In this document: in pieces, positions 20,283-31,167 of the stretch
How the letters are laid out: each line of letters begins with the position of its first letter
Numbering within the stretch: the stretch's first letter is position 1
Assembly: GCA_021464415.1 (NCBI GenBank)
Contig: CM038470.1
Location: 41,472,099 to 41,536,098 of the forward strand
Source of the DNA: Lonicera japonica
Taxonomy: Eukaryota > Streptophyta > Magnoliopsida > Dipsacales > Caprifoliaceae
Reading direction: 5' to 3'
DNA length: 64,000 nucleotides
Notes under the pieces: generated by a model
The model's database searches: none
Told to the model about the DNA's origin: nothing
What the model saw: the letters and a program-made list of their open reading frames with translations, nothing else
Translations under genes and position numbers: made by a program

Positions 20283-20614
20283 GATCAGGAAAATGGCCTG
20301 CTGGTGTATTTGGTTGGTTTGCTCTTCATTTAGCTGCTGGACTCATTCCAGCAATTGGCCCCTTTGGCCCTGCTCTCATTCGGGGAACTTTTCATCTGAT
20401 GACTGCTCAGTTATTTGCTTCTGGACTGAGATTTGGCACTTTGGTGAGGATCTTTACTGCTGCTGTTACAACCTATAGCCCTGATGGTTACTTTTGGCCC
20501 CTTCTTTGGTTCAAATTTCTAGCCTGCCATGTGGGACATTTTGGTGATTGGTGCTTATACCACAAAAACCCTCTTTTGTGTTCTCTTCTACTAATTACAT
20601 ATAGCTTTTGTTAA
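20283..20614 (+). other. Hydrophobic open frame, no known family
   Basis: A frame open from just after a TGA at 20280 reads WPAGVFGWFALHLAAGLIPA, PAIGPFGPALIRGTFH, then the Met at 20399. It is strongly hydrophobic and could span a membrane two or three times. No start codon in good context, no relatives recognised, and its strand opposes the other exon candidates; it may be chance. Confidence 0.2.
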
Positions 20615-21520
20615 ATAAATTAAGTCATTCCATTGTTAAGTAAATAATATATATATATATATACAGAGCATAACCAACACAAATATAATCTCAGTCCCAA
20701 TTGCAATATTAATGTGTTATTTACAGAGCATAACCACAAACACAAAGATCAAAAAGGATTACACATCTATTGTATTGAACCATTTCAAAAGCTTTAGCAG
20801 ATTGTACAACCTAACATATCCAACTTTTATTCTATTCTTGAAGGATTCACTTAGAAACGTAAAATTGAGTAACCAAAGGAATAGGATTAGCAGTTAAAAT
20901 TGAAGTTCAAACCGAAGGAATAGGAATTCAGCAAAATTCTCAAGAAGCAATTTACTGGATAACAAGCCATGTCTTAATAAGAATAGCAGACTAATGAAAT
21001 TTAACAACCAAGACCTATCAATCAGAAATTCATCCCAGATTTATGAATTTGAAACAGATTGAAGTACCAAAATAATTAACATGATTATCACATAACTATT
21101 ATACCAGGAACTAATTATAAAAAAAGAAAAAATGATGGTGAAATAGAAACTCTGCACAAATTTCTCATACAACTAGCAAAAGAAGAAATAATTCTGTCTC
21201 CAAGTTAGGGAAAGAAAAGAAAAGATACGTGCCTTATAAAATTTTAGTCTGTTAGGCTATCAATCCTAGTCTTATGTGCTCTTAGACACAGAAGCAACAG
21301 TAGCTGTGGAATAATGGATTTTTCAAATGCAACTGTTAATCTGGGAAGTTTCAAAACAGTAACTGCAACTCATAATATGAACGGGTGGGATGACAAATAA
21401 TTGCTCCTTATCTTTTATCTTCCCTTTTTCAGAAACTAAACAGGAAGTTTGTACATATAAGAAGATCCACCTCAACTCACTGACACAAGAAGAAACAAAG
21501 AAAGTACAATCATACCTCCA
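20615..21520. other. Non-coding DNA
   Basis: A short (TA)n run at 20649-20661 and otherwise AT-rich sequence. No gene recognised. Confidence 0.4.
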
Positions 21521-21872
21521 GATTCTAGGGCTCGGATTTGATGGAAAGAGGAACCAACGAGGTGCCTTAGAGCGTGGAAGAGGAACTAGGGCTCAGATTT
21601 GATACAGAAAGGAACCAACAAGGCGCTTGATTGAGAGAGCGATTAGCGTGAAGGTGGGTCGAATTTGAGGAATAGGGCACAAATTTGAGACAGAGATTTC
21701 AATGATAGTGGTGAGATACCGTGAGTGTGTGAGAGATGAGAGTAAGAGCAGCAAATTTAGGGCTGGTGGTGGCGGTGGTGGTGGAGGATCGAAGGTTGTT
21801 CCTTGGCTAGAGGACACGAGTGGGCAGAGTTGTGAGAGTGAGAGACGAGAGTGAGAGTGAGGATTTTGAGAT

Positions 21873-21910
<38 letters not shown>

Positions 21911-21960
21911 TTTGAGAAGAGAGATATGTAGCGTAAAAATTTTATTTGGATTTGGGCGCG
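21521..21960 (-). promoter_or_regulatory. Promoter/5'-UTR-like region with GTGAAA repeats
   Basis: The direct repeat ctagggctcggatttgat / ctagggctcagatttgat lies at 21529 and 21588. It is followed by a (GGTGGC)n-like run near 21765 and a gtgaaa/gtgaga tandem (21840-21912). On the minus strand these are pyrimidine-rich, like a plant 5' UTR feeding the exon candidates to the left. Inferred only. Confidence 0.3.
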
Positions 21961-22105
21961 GTGAAACTTTGATGGACGGAAAGACTCCCGCTAAATTTTT
22001 TGTTAAAAAAAATTTGTCTTGAGCGACAGATACATATGTAATCAGTCATTTAAAAATTATTTAAGTGATTGACATTAATTAATATCAGTCACTTAAATTT
22101 AAATA

Positions 22106-22533
22106 AATAATTTTGAAAAATATTATTTATTTATTTAATAATAATAATAATAAATGAAAATAATATTAAAAAATATTATTTATTTAATAATAATAATAAT
22201 AGAAAATGGAAAAAAAATGCTAAAAAATATTATTTACTTATTAAAAATGCATACCATAAGACATACTTATACAAACAAGCACTAAATGCATACTTATAAA
22301 AAATTCTAAAAATATATATATATTTATTAATTAATTGATTTAATTAATAATAATGATAATAAAAAATGAAAAAAATGATGAAAAAAGTTTATTTATTTAT
22401 TTAATAATAATACGAACAACAATGATAAAAAATGGTGAAGAAGATTATTTATTTATTTATTTTTATTTATTACATCAATAGTGAAATCGATTTAAGGAAT
22501 TACAAATCAGAACATGTCAATAATCATCATTAT
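22106..22533. repeat. AT-rich low-complexity DNA, (AAT)n and (TTTA)n runs
   Basis: Repeated ttatttatttaataataataat blocks at about 22120, 22165 and 22385. No gene. It separates the CACTA-like subterminal repeats from the Tat-A LTR. Confidence 0.8.
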
Positions 22534-23380
22534 TGATGGGGTTAAATAATGATTTTTACCATTGGCCTACAAAGATAATTCAATAGTTTTACTCCCAATA
22601 AAATCCCACATTTACCTCCGATAAAATCTCACTTTTACCTCCACTCAAATCCCACTCATCTCCACTCAAATTTCACTCACCTCCATTAATTTCTACTCAA
22701 ATTCCACTTAGATCCACTCACCTTTGCAAAATTACCTTTTTACCCCTCATCTTCATCAAATTTACTTTTTCACCATTCTAAATTTTACCTATAAATACCC
22801 CCTCATTCATTCATTTCAAAACACACCAAAAAACATATATTCTTTCTCTCCTAAGATCCATCAATCATTGCCAATAGAAATAAAGCCATTGCCAATACAA
22901 GATACAAGCCAATTTTCGAGGGTTTTATACTCTCTCTTTTCATACCCCAAAAAATACCAACAACCATTATACACTCTCTTTCGTTCACAGTTTATTATTT
23001 ATTCTGTTGAAATATTTGTAATCCTAATTCTATACTTATAAATAGAATTAAGGAAATTATAGAGAGAGAGATTGGTAGCTTGTATTATCATCCAAGTCAA
23101 TTGCCTTTGAGCTGATACAAAGCAAGTACACACAAAAGGAGGACGTACTGCAGGACTAGCATAAGTGCTACCGGGGGAACCTACCTTAATAAAAAATGTC
23201 TCGTGTCCATCTTCATTTTTAATCAGTTTCTGTCGATACTATTCACAATCACTGTTCACATATACGGTGGTACTGTTCACAATCACTGTTCACAGTTACA
23301 ATCCATTATTAAACATCTAATTCACCATTATTCATTGACTGATCGGTTGTTAATTATATGTTCTAGATTTTGACACATCA
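22534..23380 (+). mobile_element. 5' LTR of Tat-A
   Basis: 847 bp from TGATGGGG to ...GACACATCA, with short inverted ends (TGATG/CATCA). A TATA box is at 22790. The 3' half contains tandem actgttcacaatcactgttcaca blocks near 23240-23300. Confidence 0.75.
22790..22797 (+). promoter_or_regulatory. TATA box of the Tat-A LTR
   Basis: TATAAATA within cctataaataccccct, about 256 bp into the LTR. Confidence 0.65.
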
Positions 23381-23381
23381 A

Positions 23382-23399
23382 TTTGGCGCCATCTATGGG
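23382..23399 (+). other. Primer-binding site of Tat-A
   Basis: tttggcgccatctatggg lies one base after the LTR end, the form seen in many Tat-lineage elements. Confidence 0.8.
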
Positions 23400-23450
23400 A
23401 ACAACATTTTCCTAAAGTCTCACGCTTCTCAAAAAAACCATACATTCACC

Positions 23451-24246
23451 ATGTCCCAGTCAGAAAACACCCAAAAAAAACCCCTTGATAGCCTTAGTGG
23501 CTCAACAAACTGCTCTCCAGGTCCAGATTGACAGATTGATGGCTCAAAGAGAATTCTCTTCGAACAGTTCAAGAGATGGATCGCCTCTGACGCTGTTTCT
23601 GCACCGGATCCCCCAGCCCTACACGAATCCCAGCCCATAAAAGGCTAGAGGAACGCCGCTGGAGGTATAAGAGAAGTCGAAGCAGGCCCAGTGGGTCTGA
23701 TGCCGACCAATCCAGTTTTGAATAAGGAGATTCTTATGGTGAGTTCTCTGTTATACCTCCCTCACCATCTCTAGAAAGAAATCTACAAGTTACTGTTGTT
23801 CGAGAAAGACGCTCTGAAGGAGAGGCTTAAAGACAAAGTGTGAGCAGAGGGAGTCGACCCCCCATTCCACCAGTTCTGGATAAAAATGCTAGGCCTCGAG
23901 GGTCTGTGTTCGACAGGATCTCGAACAAGAGTTCTGTTGAAGAAGTAGAGCATAGACTCAGATCAGAAATGAAAGTCCAGCTGGCCGAAATGATGAAAAC
24001 CATAGGCCACATTGAAGGGAGCTCGGCAGCGAATCTAGTAAGGAATTCTGAATCCCCGTTTGCAACGCACATCCTAACCTGTGCAGTCTCGGCCAAATTC
24101 AAATTACCTGCTATAGAGTCATATGATGGCTCAACGGATCCAGTGGACCATTAGCAACAATTTGAAAATATGATGGGACTCCAGAATGTCCCAGATGGTA
24201 TTATATGTAGGGCCTTTGTCATAACCCTCAAGGGGGCAGTTCGGAT
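23451..24246 (+). pseudogene. Tat-A gag, N-terminal half, broken
   Basis: The start is the ATG at 23451 (MSQSENTQ). The frame shifts within the A-run near 23468 and continues as ALVAQQTALQVQIDRLMAQR, then has further stops. The best open piece (23840-24154) contains the conserved gag core KFKLPAIESYDGSTDPVDH followed by a stop and QQFENMMGLQNVPD. Coding is cut at 24246 by the Copia-1 LTR. Gag would build the virus-like particle. Confidence 0.78.
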
Positions 24247-24318
24247 TGTTAGAGTGATATACTAAAAGCCATAATTTTCTTATTGGTTTGAATATATTAT
24301 AAACTTGGTTTTGCTATT
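24247..24318 (+). mobile_element. Copia-1 5' LTR, first 72 bp
   Basis: Starts TGTTAGAGTGATATACTAAA, the same as the Copia-2 LTR read on the minus strand from 62613. Stops at the CTATT target site of the SIRE-like element and resumes at 32724. Confidence 0.92.
24314..24318. repeat. Target-site duplication CTATT (left)
   Basis: Repeated at 32719-32723. Removing the 8400-bp insert and one copy restores a continuous Copia-1 LTR of about 1473 bp. Confidence 0.95.
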
Positions 24319-25869
24319 TGTTGACCTAAGGTCTTAATCTTATTTTGATAATAACAATAAATTAATCATGTGTAATTTAACATGTTTCTTGATGTAAGTA
24401 TACAGTTCATTTACTTGGAAAATTCAAGAAAAACATGACAAGGATCACTCTTTCACTATTCAATCATTGGACAAGACAAGGAAGATCAAATCTATCAATG
24501 CAAATCATGAAGAACAAATGATCAAAAGATTATATGAAAAGCTTCAAGAAAAAAGTTTCAAATGAAGATCAATCCGAATAAACAAATCAAAGCATTCGAA
24601 GACTCGTTAATTTAATAATTGAGTGAGTGCTTAAGATTTATGTAAAGTTAATTTATTGATCAAATTCTTATAGCTCAAATATATTCATATATATTTTAAA
24701 GATTGATTCAAACAAACTTGAAATTGAATTATTTGAAAAACATTATTTTACAAATACCAAGTTTCAAAATAAATTTATATTAATTTTAAATGATCATATT
24801 TTAAGCTATAATAAAAATAGGTATCTTAAAAATATATCTTTGAGGTTCACAAATCATTAGAATTTTATTTGGAACTAAATTATTAAATTGCAAAAATATT
24901 TTTATTTTACATTTAAAATTCGCTCAATTTTTGCCCAGTTTTGATATAACGGTAATATGGAGGCCTTCCCGAATTCCGATCATTTTGAAATTTCTACAGT
25001 AGTTAGACAACATCTGTTGGCACTTTTGACTAAAATTTCAGCATGATCCAACGGTCTAATTGGGAGAAATTAACAAAACAAATTTGAAATTGTTTTGTCA
25101 AAACTAGCTGTTGGAAAGTTTGAAAATGTGTACCTTAGAGCCAAATTAATCATCCCCAACGGCCATATGGTTTTGCAAGCTATAAATATGAAGTCTTAGA
25201 CATGTTTTAACACACTTGAATCATTCTACAAACTCATTTTACATATATACAAAGTTATTCAAGTATTCAATTCATTTCATTGATCAATCTTTCATCTTTT
25301 GAGCTATATATTTTTGATCAATCTTGATAACTCTAGTGTGAGCTTCATTTGTAATATTCAAGTACACTTGAGAGTTATTGTATTGGTGTGTATCACCACA
25401 AATAATTTATTCTTCATTTCAAAAGAGTGTTTGTCTCTTTGTAGAGCAAGAGAGCATATCTTGTGAGAAGTGTAGTGTATATAACTACATTGTGAGTGTT
25501 GCGTGCATAACAACATTTGTATTGATGTTTGATCTTCACCCGAAGAAGATTGAATAGTGAAAGTTCTCGGGGAACTAACCGAGCGCGGAGTAGGGGGAAC
25601 AAGCCGAACCGTGTGGACAAAAAATCTTCGACTTCAAATTGATTCAATCTTTCTAAAGTCAAGCTCTCTTTTTATTGCTATATTATTGCTTGTATTTTGA
25701 GATTGTTTATTTTCTTCTCTTGAGATTGATTACTTGAAATTTATTATTTTCTTGATATTATTGCTTATATAAGTAACTTTGCTTAAATATTTTAAAAATG
25801 TTTTAATTCTGCAATAAGTTTTTAAAACCCTATTCACCCCCCCCCTCTAGGGTTGTTTGCCGACCAACA
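24319..25869 (+). mobile_element. 5' LTR of the SIRE-like element
   Basis: 1551 bp. Contains a TATA box at 25181 and a poly(C) stretch near the end. The 3' terminus GACCAACA is followed by the PBS. Confidence 0.95.
25181..25188 (+). promoter_or_regulatory. TATA box of the SIRE-like LTR
   Basis: tataaata in gcaagctataaatatgaagt; the same sequence stands at 32031 in the 3' LTR. Confidence 0.7.
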
Positions 25870-25871
25870 AT

Positions 25872-25883
25872 TGGTATCAGAGG
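25872..25883 (+). other. Primer-binding site, initiator tRNA-Met type
   Basis: tggtatcagagg, two bases after the LTR, complementary to the 3' end of plant initiator tRNA-Met, the common copia primer. Confidence 0.9.
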
Positions 25884-25925
25884 TTGTACTCTTATTTTGA
25901 TTTAACAATCTTAGAGTTTACGATC

Positions 25926-27200
25926 ATGTATATATATCAAGGAAACGGTCTTTCTGAAGGTCTCTCCACCCATAGACCACCTCTATTTGATGGTAGAAAT
26001 TATAGCTATTGGAAAAGTAGAATGAGTATATTTTTACAATCTAGTGATTTTGAACAATGGAGAGTTGTAGTTGAAGGACCTTATAAAATTACCAAAAGAG
26101 ATGATAGTGGAAAAATTATTCCTAAGAAAATGTCCGAGTATGATGAAAATGATATTAAGAAAATTCAATATAATGCTAAAGCCTTAAATGCTTTAAATTG
26201 TGCATTAAGCATGGATAAATATAACAAAATTTCTAGTTGCAAAACGGCCAAAGAAATTTGGGATAAACTTGAGGTTACCTACGAAGGAACCACTCAAGTT
26301 AAAGATGATAACATAAATATGCTTGTTCATGATTATGAATTATTTAAAATAGAGCCTAATGAATCTCTTGCTTCCATGTATAGTAGATTTTCTATTATTA
26401 CTAATGATTTGGATCTTCTTGGGAAAGTTTACTCTAATGAAGATAAGATAAGAAAAATTCTTAGGATTCTTCCAAGGAAGTGGCGTCCAAAAGTGACGGC
26501 GATTCAAGAAGCAAAGAATCTCAAAACACTCAGTATGGACGAGCTTTTGGGATTTCTAAAAACTCATGAGAAGGAACTTCAAAGAGAAGAAGAAGATGAT
26601 ACAAAATCAAAGAAAACATTAGCTTTCAAAACTATCCAACATGAAGATAATGATGTATCAATAGATGGTGATGAAGACATGGCGCTTCTATCTAGAAAAT
26701 TTATAAAATTTCTAGCTAAGAAGAAAATTTCTCAAGGAAAGTATAACAAATATCCATCATCCTCTAGAAGAAACAACGATCGATCAAATCAACAAAGAGG
26801 AGAAAATGAAGAAATCAAAAAGTGCTGTCCGGTCATATCAAGCCAAATTGCCCCGTTAGAAAGAAGGAGAAAAGGGATAAAGGAGATAAAATATTCAAAC
26901 AAGTAAAGCATGCATTAAAAGGACATGGAGCGATTCCGAAGAAGGAGAATCGGATGCCGATTCTAGCGATGAAGAAACGGCCAACCTTTGTCTTATGGCA
27001 AATGAAGATGAGGTAAATTCTAACTATAGCTCATTTAGTGATAATTTTGATGATAATGAAAGTGTGTATAATGAATATGATGAATTATTTACCATGTTTG
27101 AAGAATTACATATTAAATTTGAAATTCTTTTAAAAAAAATATGCAAGTCTCAAGAAAGAAAATTTCATTACTTCTGCCAAATGCGAAACTTTAAAAAATG
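25926..27200 (+). pseudogene. SIRE-like gag, frameshifted
   Basis: I place the start at the Met at 25926 (MYIYQGNG), because the earlier in-frame Met overlaps the LTR end. The capsid-type region follows: RPPLFDGRNYSYWKSRMSIF, then YNAKALNALNCALSMDKYNK, KTAKEIWDKLEVTYEGT, RILPRKWRPKVTAIQEAKNL, MDELLGFLKTHEKEL. A coding break near 26820 hits the first zinc knuckle; its second half (GHIKPNCPVRKKE) is in another frame. Acidic spacer follows (26995-27150) before another shift. Gag would form the cytoplasmic particle and bind element RNA. Confidence 0.88.
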
Positions 27201-27664
27201 AAAACATTGATTTTAAAAAGGAAATCAACTATTTGAAAAAGGGAAAAGAAAAGGATACTTCAAACTTACTTGCACTAGAAAATGAGGATTTGAAAGAAAA
27301 AGTAAAGGATTTAACTAATAGTCTAACCAAGTTTACAAATGGAAAAGATAATTTGGATAAACTATTGGGAGTACAAAGGTGTGTCTTTGATAAAGCCGGT
27401 TTAGGTTACAATCAAATCCATAACCAAAAAGATTACAAAAATTTCTTCAAGACATACACACCGCATAATCCCACTAATCTTTGTTCATTTTGTGGAAGAA
27501 ATACTCATAGTACACATTCTTGTTATTACAAAGAAAAGAATTTTGCTAAGAACAAACTTGCTTGGATTCCTAAAGGAACCACTATGTACACTAACCCTAA
27601 AGGACCAACTTATTTTGGGTACCAAAAGAGAAGTTACTTAAGATTTTGGTGTAGGTTTGCATGA
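27201..27664 (+). pseudogene. SIRE-like gag C-terminal region with second zinc knuckle
   Basis: A charged, coiled-coil-like stretch (KGKEKDTSNLLALENEDLKE, KVKDLTNSLTKF) leads to CSFCGRNTHSTHSC at about residue 85, a canonical CX2CX4HX4C knuckle. The frame ends at 27664, four bases after the next frame's start, where the protease begins in a different phase. A large gag with an extra knuckle fits SIRE elements. Confidence 0.8.
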
Positions 27665-28734
27665 GAGAAAAAGCTAGCAAAACAAGGTGGTTCTTGGATA
27701 GTGGATGCTCAAAACACATGACGGGAGAAAAGAAAAATTTCTTGAGTCTCACTCCTAAACAAGGAGGCAACGTTACATTTGGAGACAACGCCAAAGGTAA
27801 AATCATTGGTATAGGTAAAGTTGGTAATAAATCTTCTTATATTGATAATGTTTTACTTGTTGACGGTTTAAAACATAACTTGCTAAGTATTAGTCAATTG
27901 TGTGATAAAGGTTATGAAGTTATTTTTAAATCCAAATGTTGCATTGTTAAAAATATTAGTGATAATTCTATATTGTTTGTTGCTTATAGATCTAATAACG
28001 TATATACTCTTGAATTGGATGATTTGTCCCAACAAGATGTTAAATGTTTATCTGTGTTAAATGATGCTTCTTGGCTATGGCATAGAAGATTAGGTCACGC
28101 TAATATGGATTTAATTAATAAATTATCTAAAAAGGAATTAGTTAAAGGATTGCCTAAAACTAAATTTGCTAAAGATAGAATTTGTTATGCATGTCAACTT
28201 GGTAAACAACACAAGTCTTCTTTTAAATCTAAGAAAGATATTACTACTACTAGACCACTTGATATGTTACATTTAGATTTATTTGGACCTAATTCGGTTG
28301 CTAGTTTAGGTGGTAAATTGTATGCCTTTGTAATTGTTGATGATTTTTTTAGATTTACTTGGGTATTCTTTCTTGCTCATAAAAGTGAAACACCTCGTGT
28401 ATTTGCTAAATTCTGTAGAAAAATTCAAAATGAAAAGGGTACTTCTATTATACATGTTAGAAGTGATAGAGATAGAGAATTTGATAATATTGATATTGAG
28501 AATTTTTGTGATGAGCATGGTATTAATCATAACTTTTCGGCACCTAGAACTCCTCAACAAAATGGTTTGGTTGAAAGGAAAAATAGATCTCTTCAAGAGA
28601 TGTCTAGAACAATGTTAAATGAACATTCTTTACCGGAATATTTTTGTGCGGAAGCCGTTAATACTGCATGCTATGTAACTAATTGTGTTATTATTCGTAA
28701 AAAGTTAGATAAGACACCTTATGAATTATGGTAA
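27661..28734 (+). pseudogene. SIRE-like protease and integrase
   Basis: TRWFLDSGCSKHMTG (residues about 9-23) is the aspartic protease active site. The GAG-pre-integrase region follows, WLWHRRLGHANMDLINKLSK with CYACQLGKQHKSSF, forming the HHCC zinc site. The integrase core starts at RPLDMLHLDLFGP and includes SDRDREFDNIDIENFCDEHG and SAPRTPQQNGLVERKNRSL, so the D,D,E triad is present. The frame stops at 28732-28734 just after TPYELW; homology resumes in a shifted frame near 28790, so the integrase C-terminus is broken off. Confidence 0.9.
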
Positions 28735-28789
28735 TGATAAGAAACCTAATATTGCATATTTTAAGTTTTTGGTTGTAAATGTTTCATTT

Positions 28790-29547
28790 TAAATGATCGT
28801 GATCATTTAGGAAAATTTGATGCTAGATCCGACGAAGGAATATTTCTTGGATATGCTACTAATAGTAAAGCTTATCGTGTTTATAATAAGAAAAGTTTAG
28901 TTGTTCAAGAATCTATGCATGTTGTTTTTGATGAATCTAATCCTTTTGTACCCATAGTGCATTCCGATGATGATGTTGAAATTATCCAAAAAGTTTCGGA
29001 TATTCAAATTAATGATACATCTAAGGAAGAACCATCGAGTGCTCAAACTTCTTCTAAGGAGATAGAAAGTAAGGGTGAACAAAACTCGAATGATTTACCT
29101 AATAGTTGGAAATTTGTGTCCAACCACCCTATTGATCAAATTATTGGAGATCCATCTAATAAGGTCATGACTAGATCATCTTTAAGAAATGTTTGCAATA
29201 ATGTGGCATTTGTTTCTCAATATGAGCCTAAAAATATAAATGAAGCCGAACAAGATGAATCTTGGATGTTGGCTATGCAAGAAGAGCTCAATCAATTTGA
29301 GAGAAATAAAGTGTGGACACTTGTCCCCAAATTAAATGATCATACTATTATAGGCACTAAATGGGTATTTCGGAATAAAAAGGATGAAAATGGTGTTATT
29401 ATTAGAAATAAAGCTAGACTTGTTGCCCAAGGATACAATCAAGAAGAGGGCATTGATTATGAAGAAACATATACACCCGTTGCACGTTTAGAAGCTATTC
29501 GCATGCTACTTGCTTTAAAATTTTCAAACTATATCAAATGGATGTGA
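28790..29547 (+). pseudogene. SIRE-like integrase C-terminus and N-terminal RT
   Basis: Continuing in one frame: [34 protein letters not shown], an acidic linker, then RT beginning [60 protein letters not shown]. The frame ends at 29547 after [12 protein letters not shown] because of a shift near 29520-29535; the same DNA is read on as [10 protein letters not shown] in the next frame. Confidence 0.88.
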
Positions 29548-30746
29548 AAAGTGCTTTCTTGAATGGATTTATTGAAGAGAAAGTTTATGTGAAACAACCT
29601 CCCGGATTTGAAAATTATACGCATCCGGATTACGTATTTAAATTATCTAAAGCATTATATGGCTTGAAACAAGCACCTAGAGCATGGTATGATAGATTAA
29701 GTTCATTTTTGCTTAATAATGGATTTGTTAGAGGCAAAATATACACTACTTTATTTATTAAGAATCATGCCAATGATATGCTACTTGTGCAAATTTATGT
29801 TGATGATATTATTTTTGGTTCTACTAACGACAATCTTTGCAAAGAATTTTCTACTTGTATGCAAAAGGAATTTGAAATGAGCATGATGGGAGAGATGAAT
29901 TATTTTCTCGGATTGCAAGTAAAGCAATGCAAAGATGGAATCTTTGTCAATCAAGAGAAATATGTGAAGGAACTCTTAAAGAAGTTCGACATGGAAGGCG
30001 CTAAATCAATGAGTACGCCTATGAGTTCAACGTTGAAACTTGACAAAGACGAAAGTGGTAAGAGTGTCGACATAAAGAAGTATCGAGGTATGATTGGTAG
30101 CTTACTTTATTTGACGGCTTCTAGGCCGGACATCATGTTTAGTGTTTTTTTATGCGCACGATTCCAAGCGAATCCAAAGGAATCCCACTTACACGCCGTA
30201 GAACGTATATTCTGTTATCTTTCCGGCACTAGTTCTTTGGGTTTGTGGTATCCTAGAGAGAACATATTTGACCTAATAAGTTATTCCGATGCGGATTTTG
30301 TGGGTTGTAAAATCGATAGGAAAAGCACTAGTGGCACATGTCACTTTCTAGGACACGCACTAGTATCTTGGTCAAGTAAGAAACAAAATTCGGTGGCCCT
30401 TTCAACGGTCGAAGCCAAATATGTGGCGGCCGAAAGTTGTTGTGCACAAACTTTATATATTAAACAACAACTAGAAGACTTTGGAATTAGTCTAAGCCAC
30501 ATTCCCATTAAATGTGATAACACAAGTGCTATTAGCTTGACCAAGAACCCTATACAACACTCACGTACTAAGCACATTGAGATAAGACATCATTTTATTC
30601 GTGATCATGTGCAAAAAGGTGATGTTGATATTGAATTCGTTAGCACTGAATCGCAATTTGCGGATATTTTCACTAAACCACTACCGGACGATCGTTTTTG
30701 TACTATTTGTCGTGAACTTGGTATGACTAGAGCTTGTGACATCTAG
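29538..30746 (+). pseudogene. SIRE-like RT catalytic part and RNase H
   Basis: 402 codons open without interruption. It starts [20 protein letters not shown], then KALYGLKQAPRAWYDRLSSF, the catalytic box QIYVDDIIFGSTND and ASRPDIMFSVFLCARFQANP. RNase H follows with SYSDADFVGCKIDRKSTSG, VALSTVEAKYVAAESCCAQT, CDNTSAISLTKNPIQHSRTK and FADIFTKPLPDDRF. Key catalytic residues look intact here. It depends on the broken upstream pieces for expression, so the polyprotein could not be made whole. Confidence 0.92.
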
Positions 30747-31167
30747 TTTGATTAAAAAAAAGGCAAAATATACAGCGCCCCCTGCGTGTATCTAAAATCC
30801 AACGCCTTCGCATGGCCTAAATCCCTTTTTGATGTTGCCATAGGGGGAGAAAATGTGTGTGTGGTGTTGGTATTATTAAATGCTTTTCTACATTCACACT
30901 TTTGAAAGGTTTATTTATAATAAAATGTGTGTGTGGTGTTGGTGTTGTTAAATGCTTTTCTACATTCACACTTTTGAAAGGTTTATTTATAATATATATA
31001 CATATTAGTTTTGGTTTTAAAACTATCTCAAATATTTGCAATATTTTTTAATTGTCATCTTTGCATAAATTAAGGGGGGGCATATTATTTATTTACATTT
31101 ATATGCTATTTATGCTTGTTATTGTAAACACACATTAATTTATTGTCATCATCAAAAAGGGGGAGAT
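30747..31167 (+). repeat. SIRE-like 3' UTR with a 72-bp tandem duplication and polypurine tract
   Basis: A 72-bp unit starting aaaatgtgtgtgtggtgttg is at 30850 and 30922. The tract aaaaagggggaga (31155-31167 region) immediately precedes the 3' LTR and would prime plus-strand DNA. No envelope-like open frame. Confidence 0.85.

Larger units (their letters stand above)
15907..22105 (-). mobile_element. Candidate CACTA-type DNA transposon, decayed
   Basis: The left edge reads CACTACC and is followed by about 450 bp packed with short CTTAAG motifs in both orientations; related motifs return at 22015-22105. Terminal CACTA plus subterminal motif arrays are the hallmark of CACTA elements. Spliced-looking minus-strand exon pieces (19395-19537, 19015-19206, 17038-17162, 16690-16824) lie inside, with promoter-like sequence near 21550-21950. 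No transposase domain was recognised and the right terminus is missing, so the assignment is tentative. A LINE and a MITE have inserted within it. Confidence 0.4.
22534..24246 (+). mobile_element. Tat-A: 5' part of a Ty3/Gypsy Tat-lineage element
   Basis: LTR 22534-23380, PBS at 23382 and a broken gag up to 24246, where Copia-1 has inserted. Its downstream genes are not recognised in the window. Tat-B (41371-46473) is a different family, since its LTR starts differently. Five bases before the LTR are attat. Confidence 0.75.

Noticed and set aside
21593..21817. Proline-rich minus-strand frame
   Set aside because: Poly-Pro comes from the GGTGGC run; no domain.
30747..31167. Envelope-like gene after SIRE pol
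   Set aside because: Only a 72-bp duplication and short frames are present.
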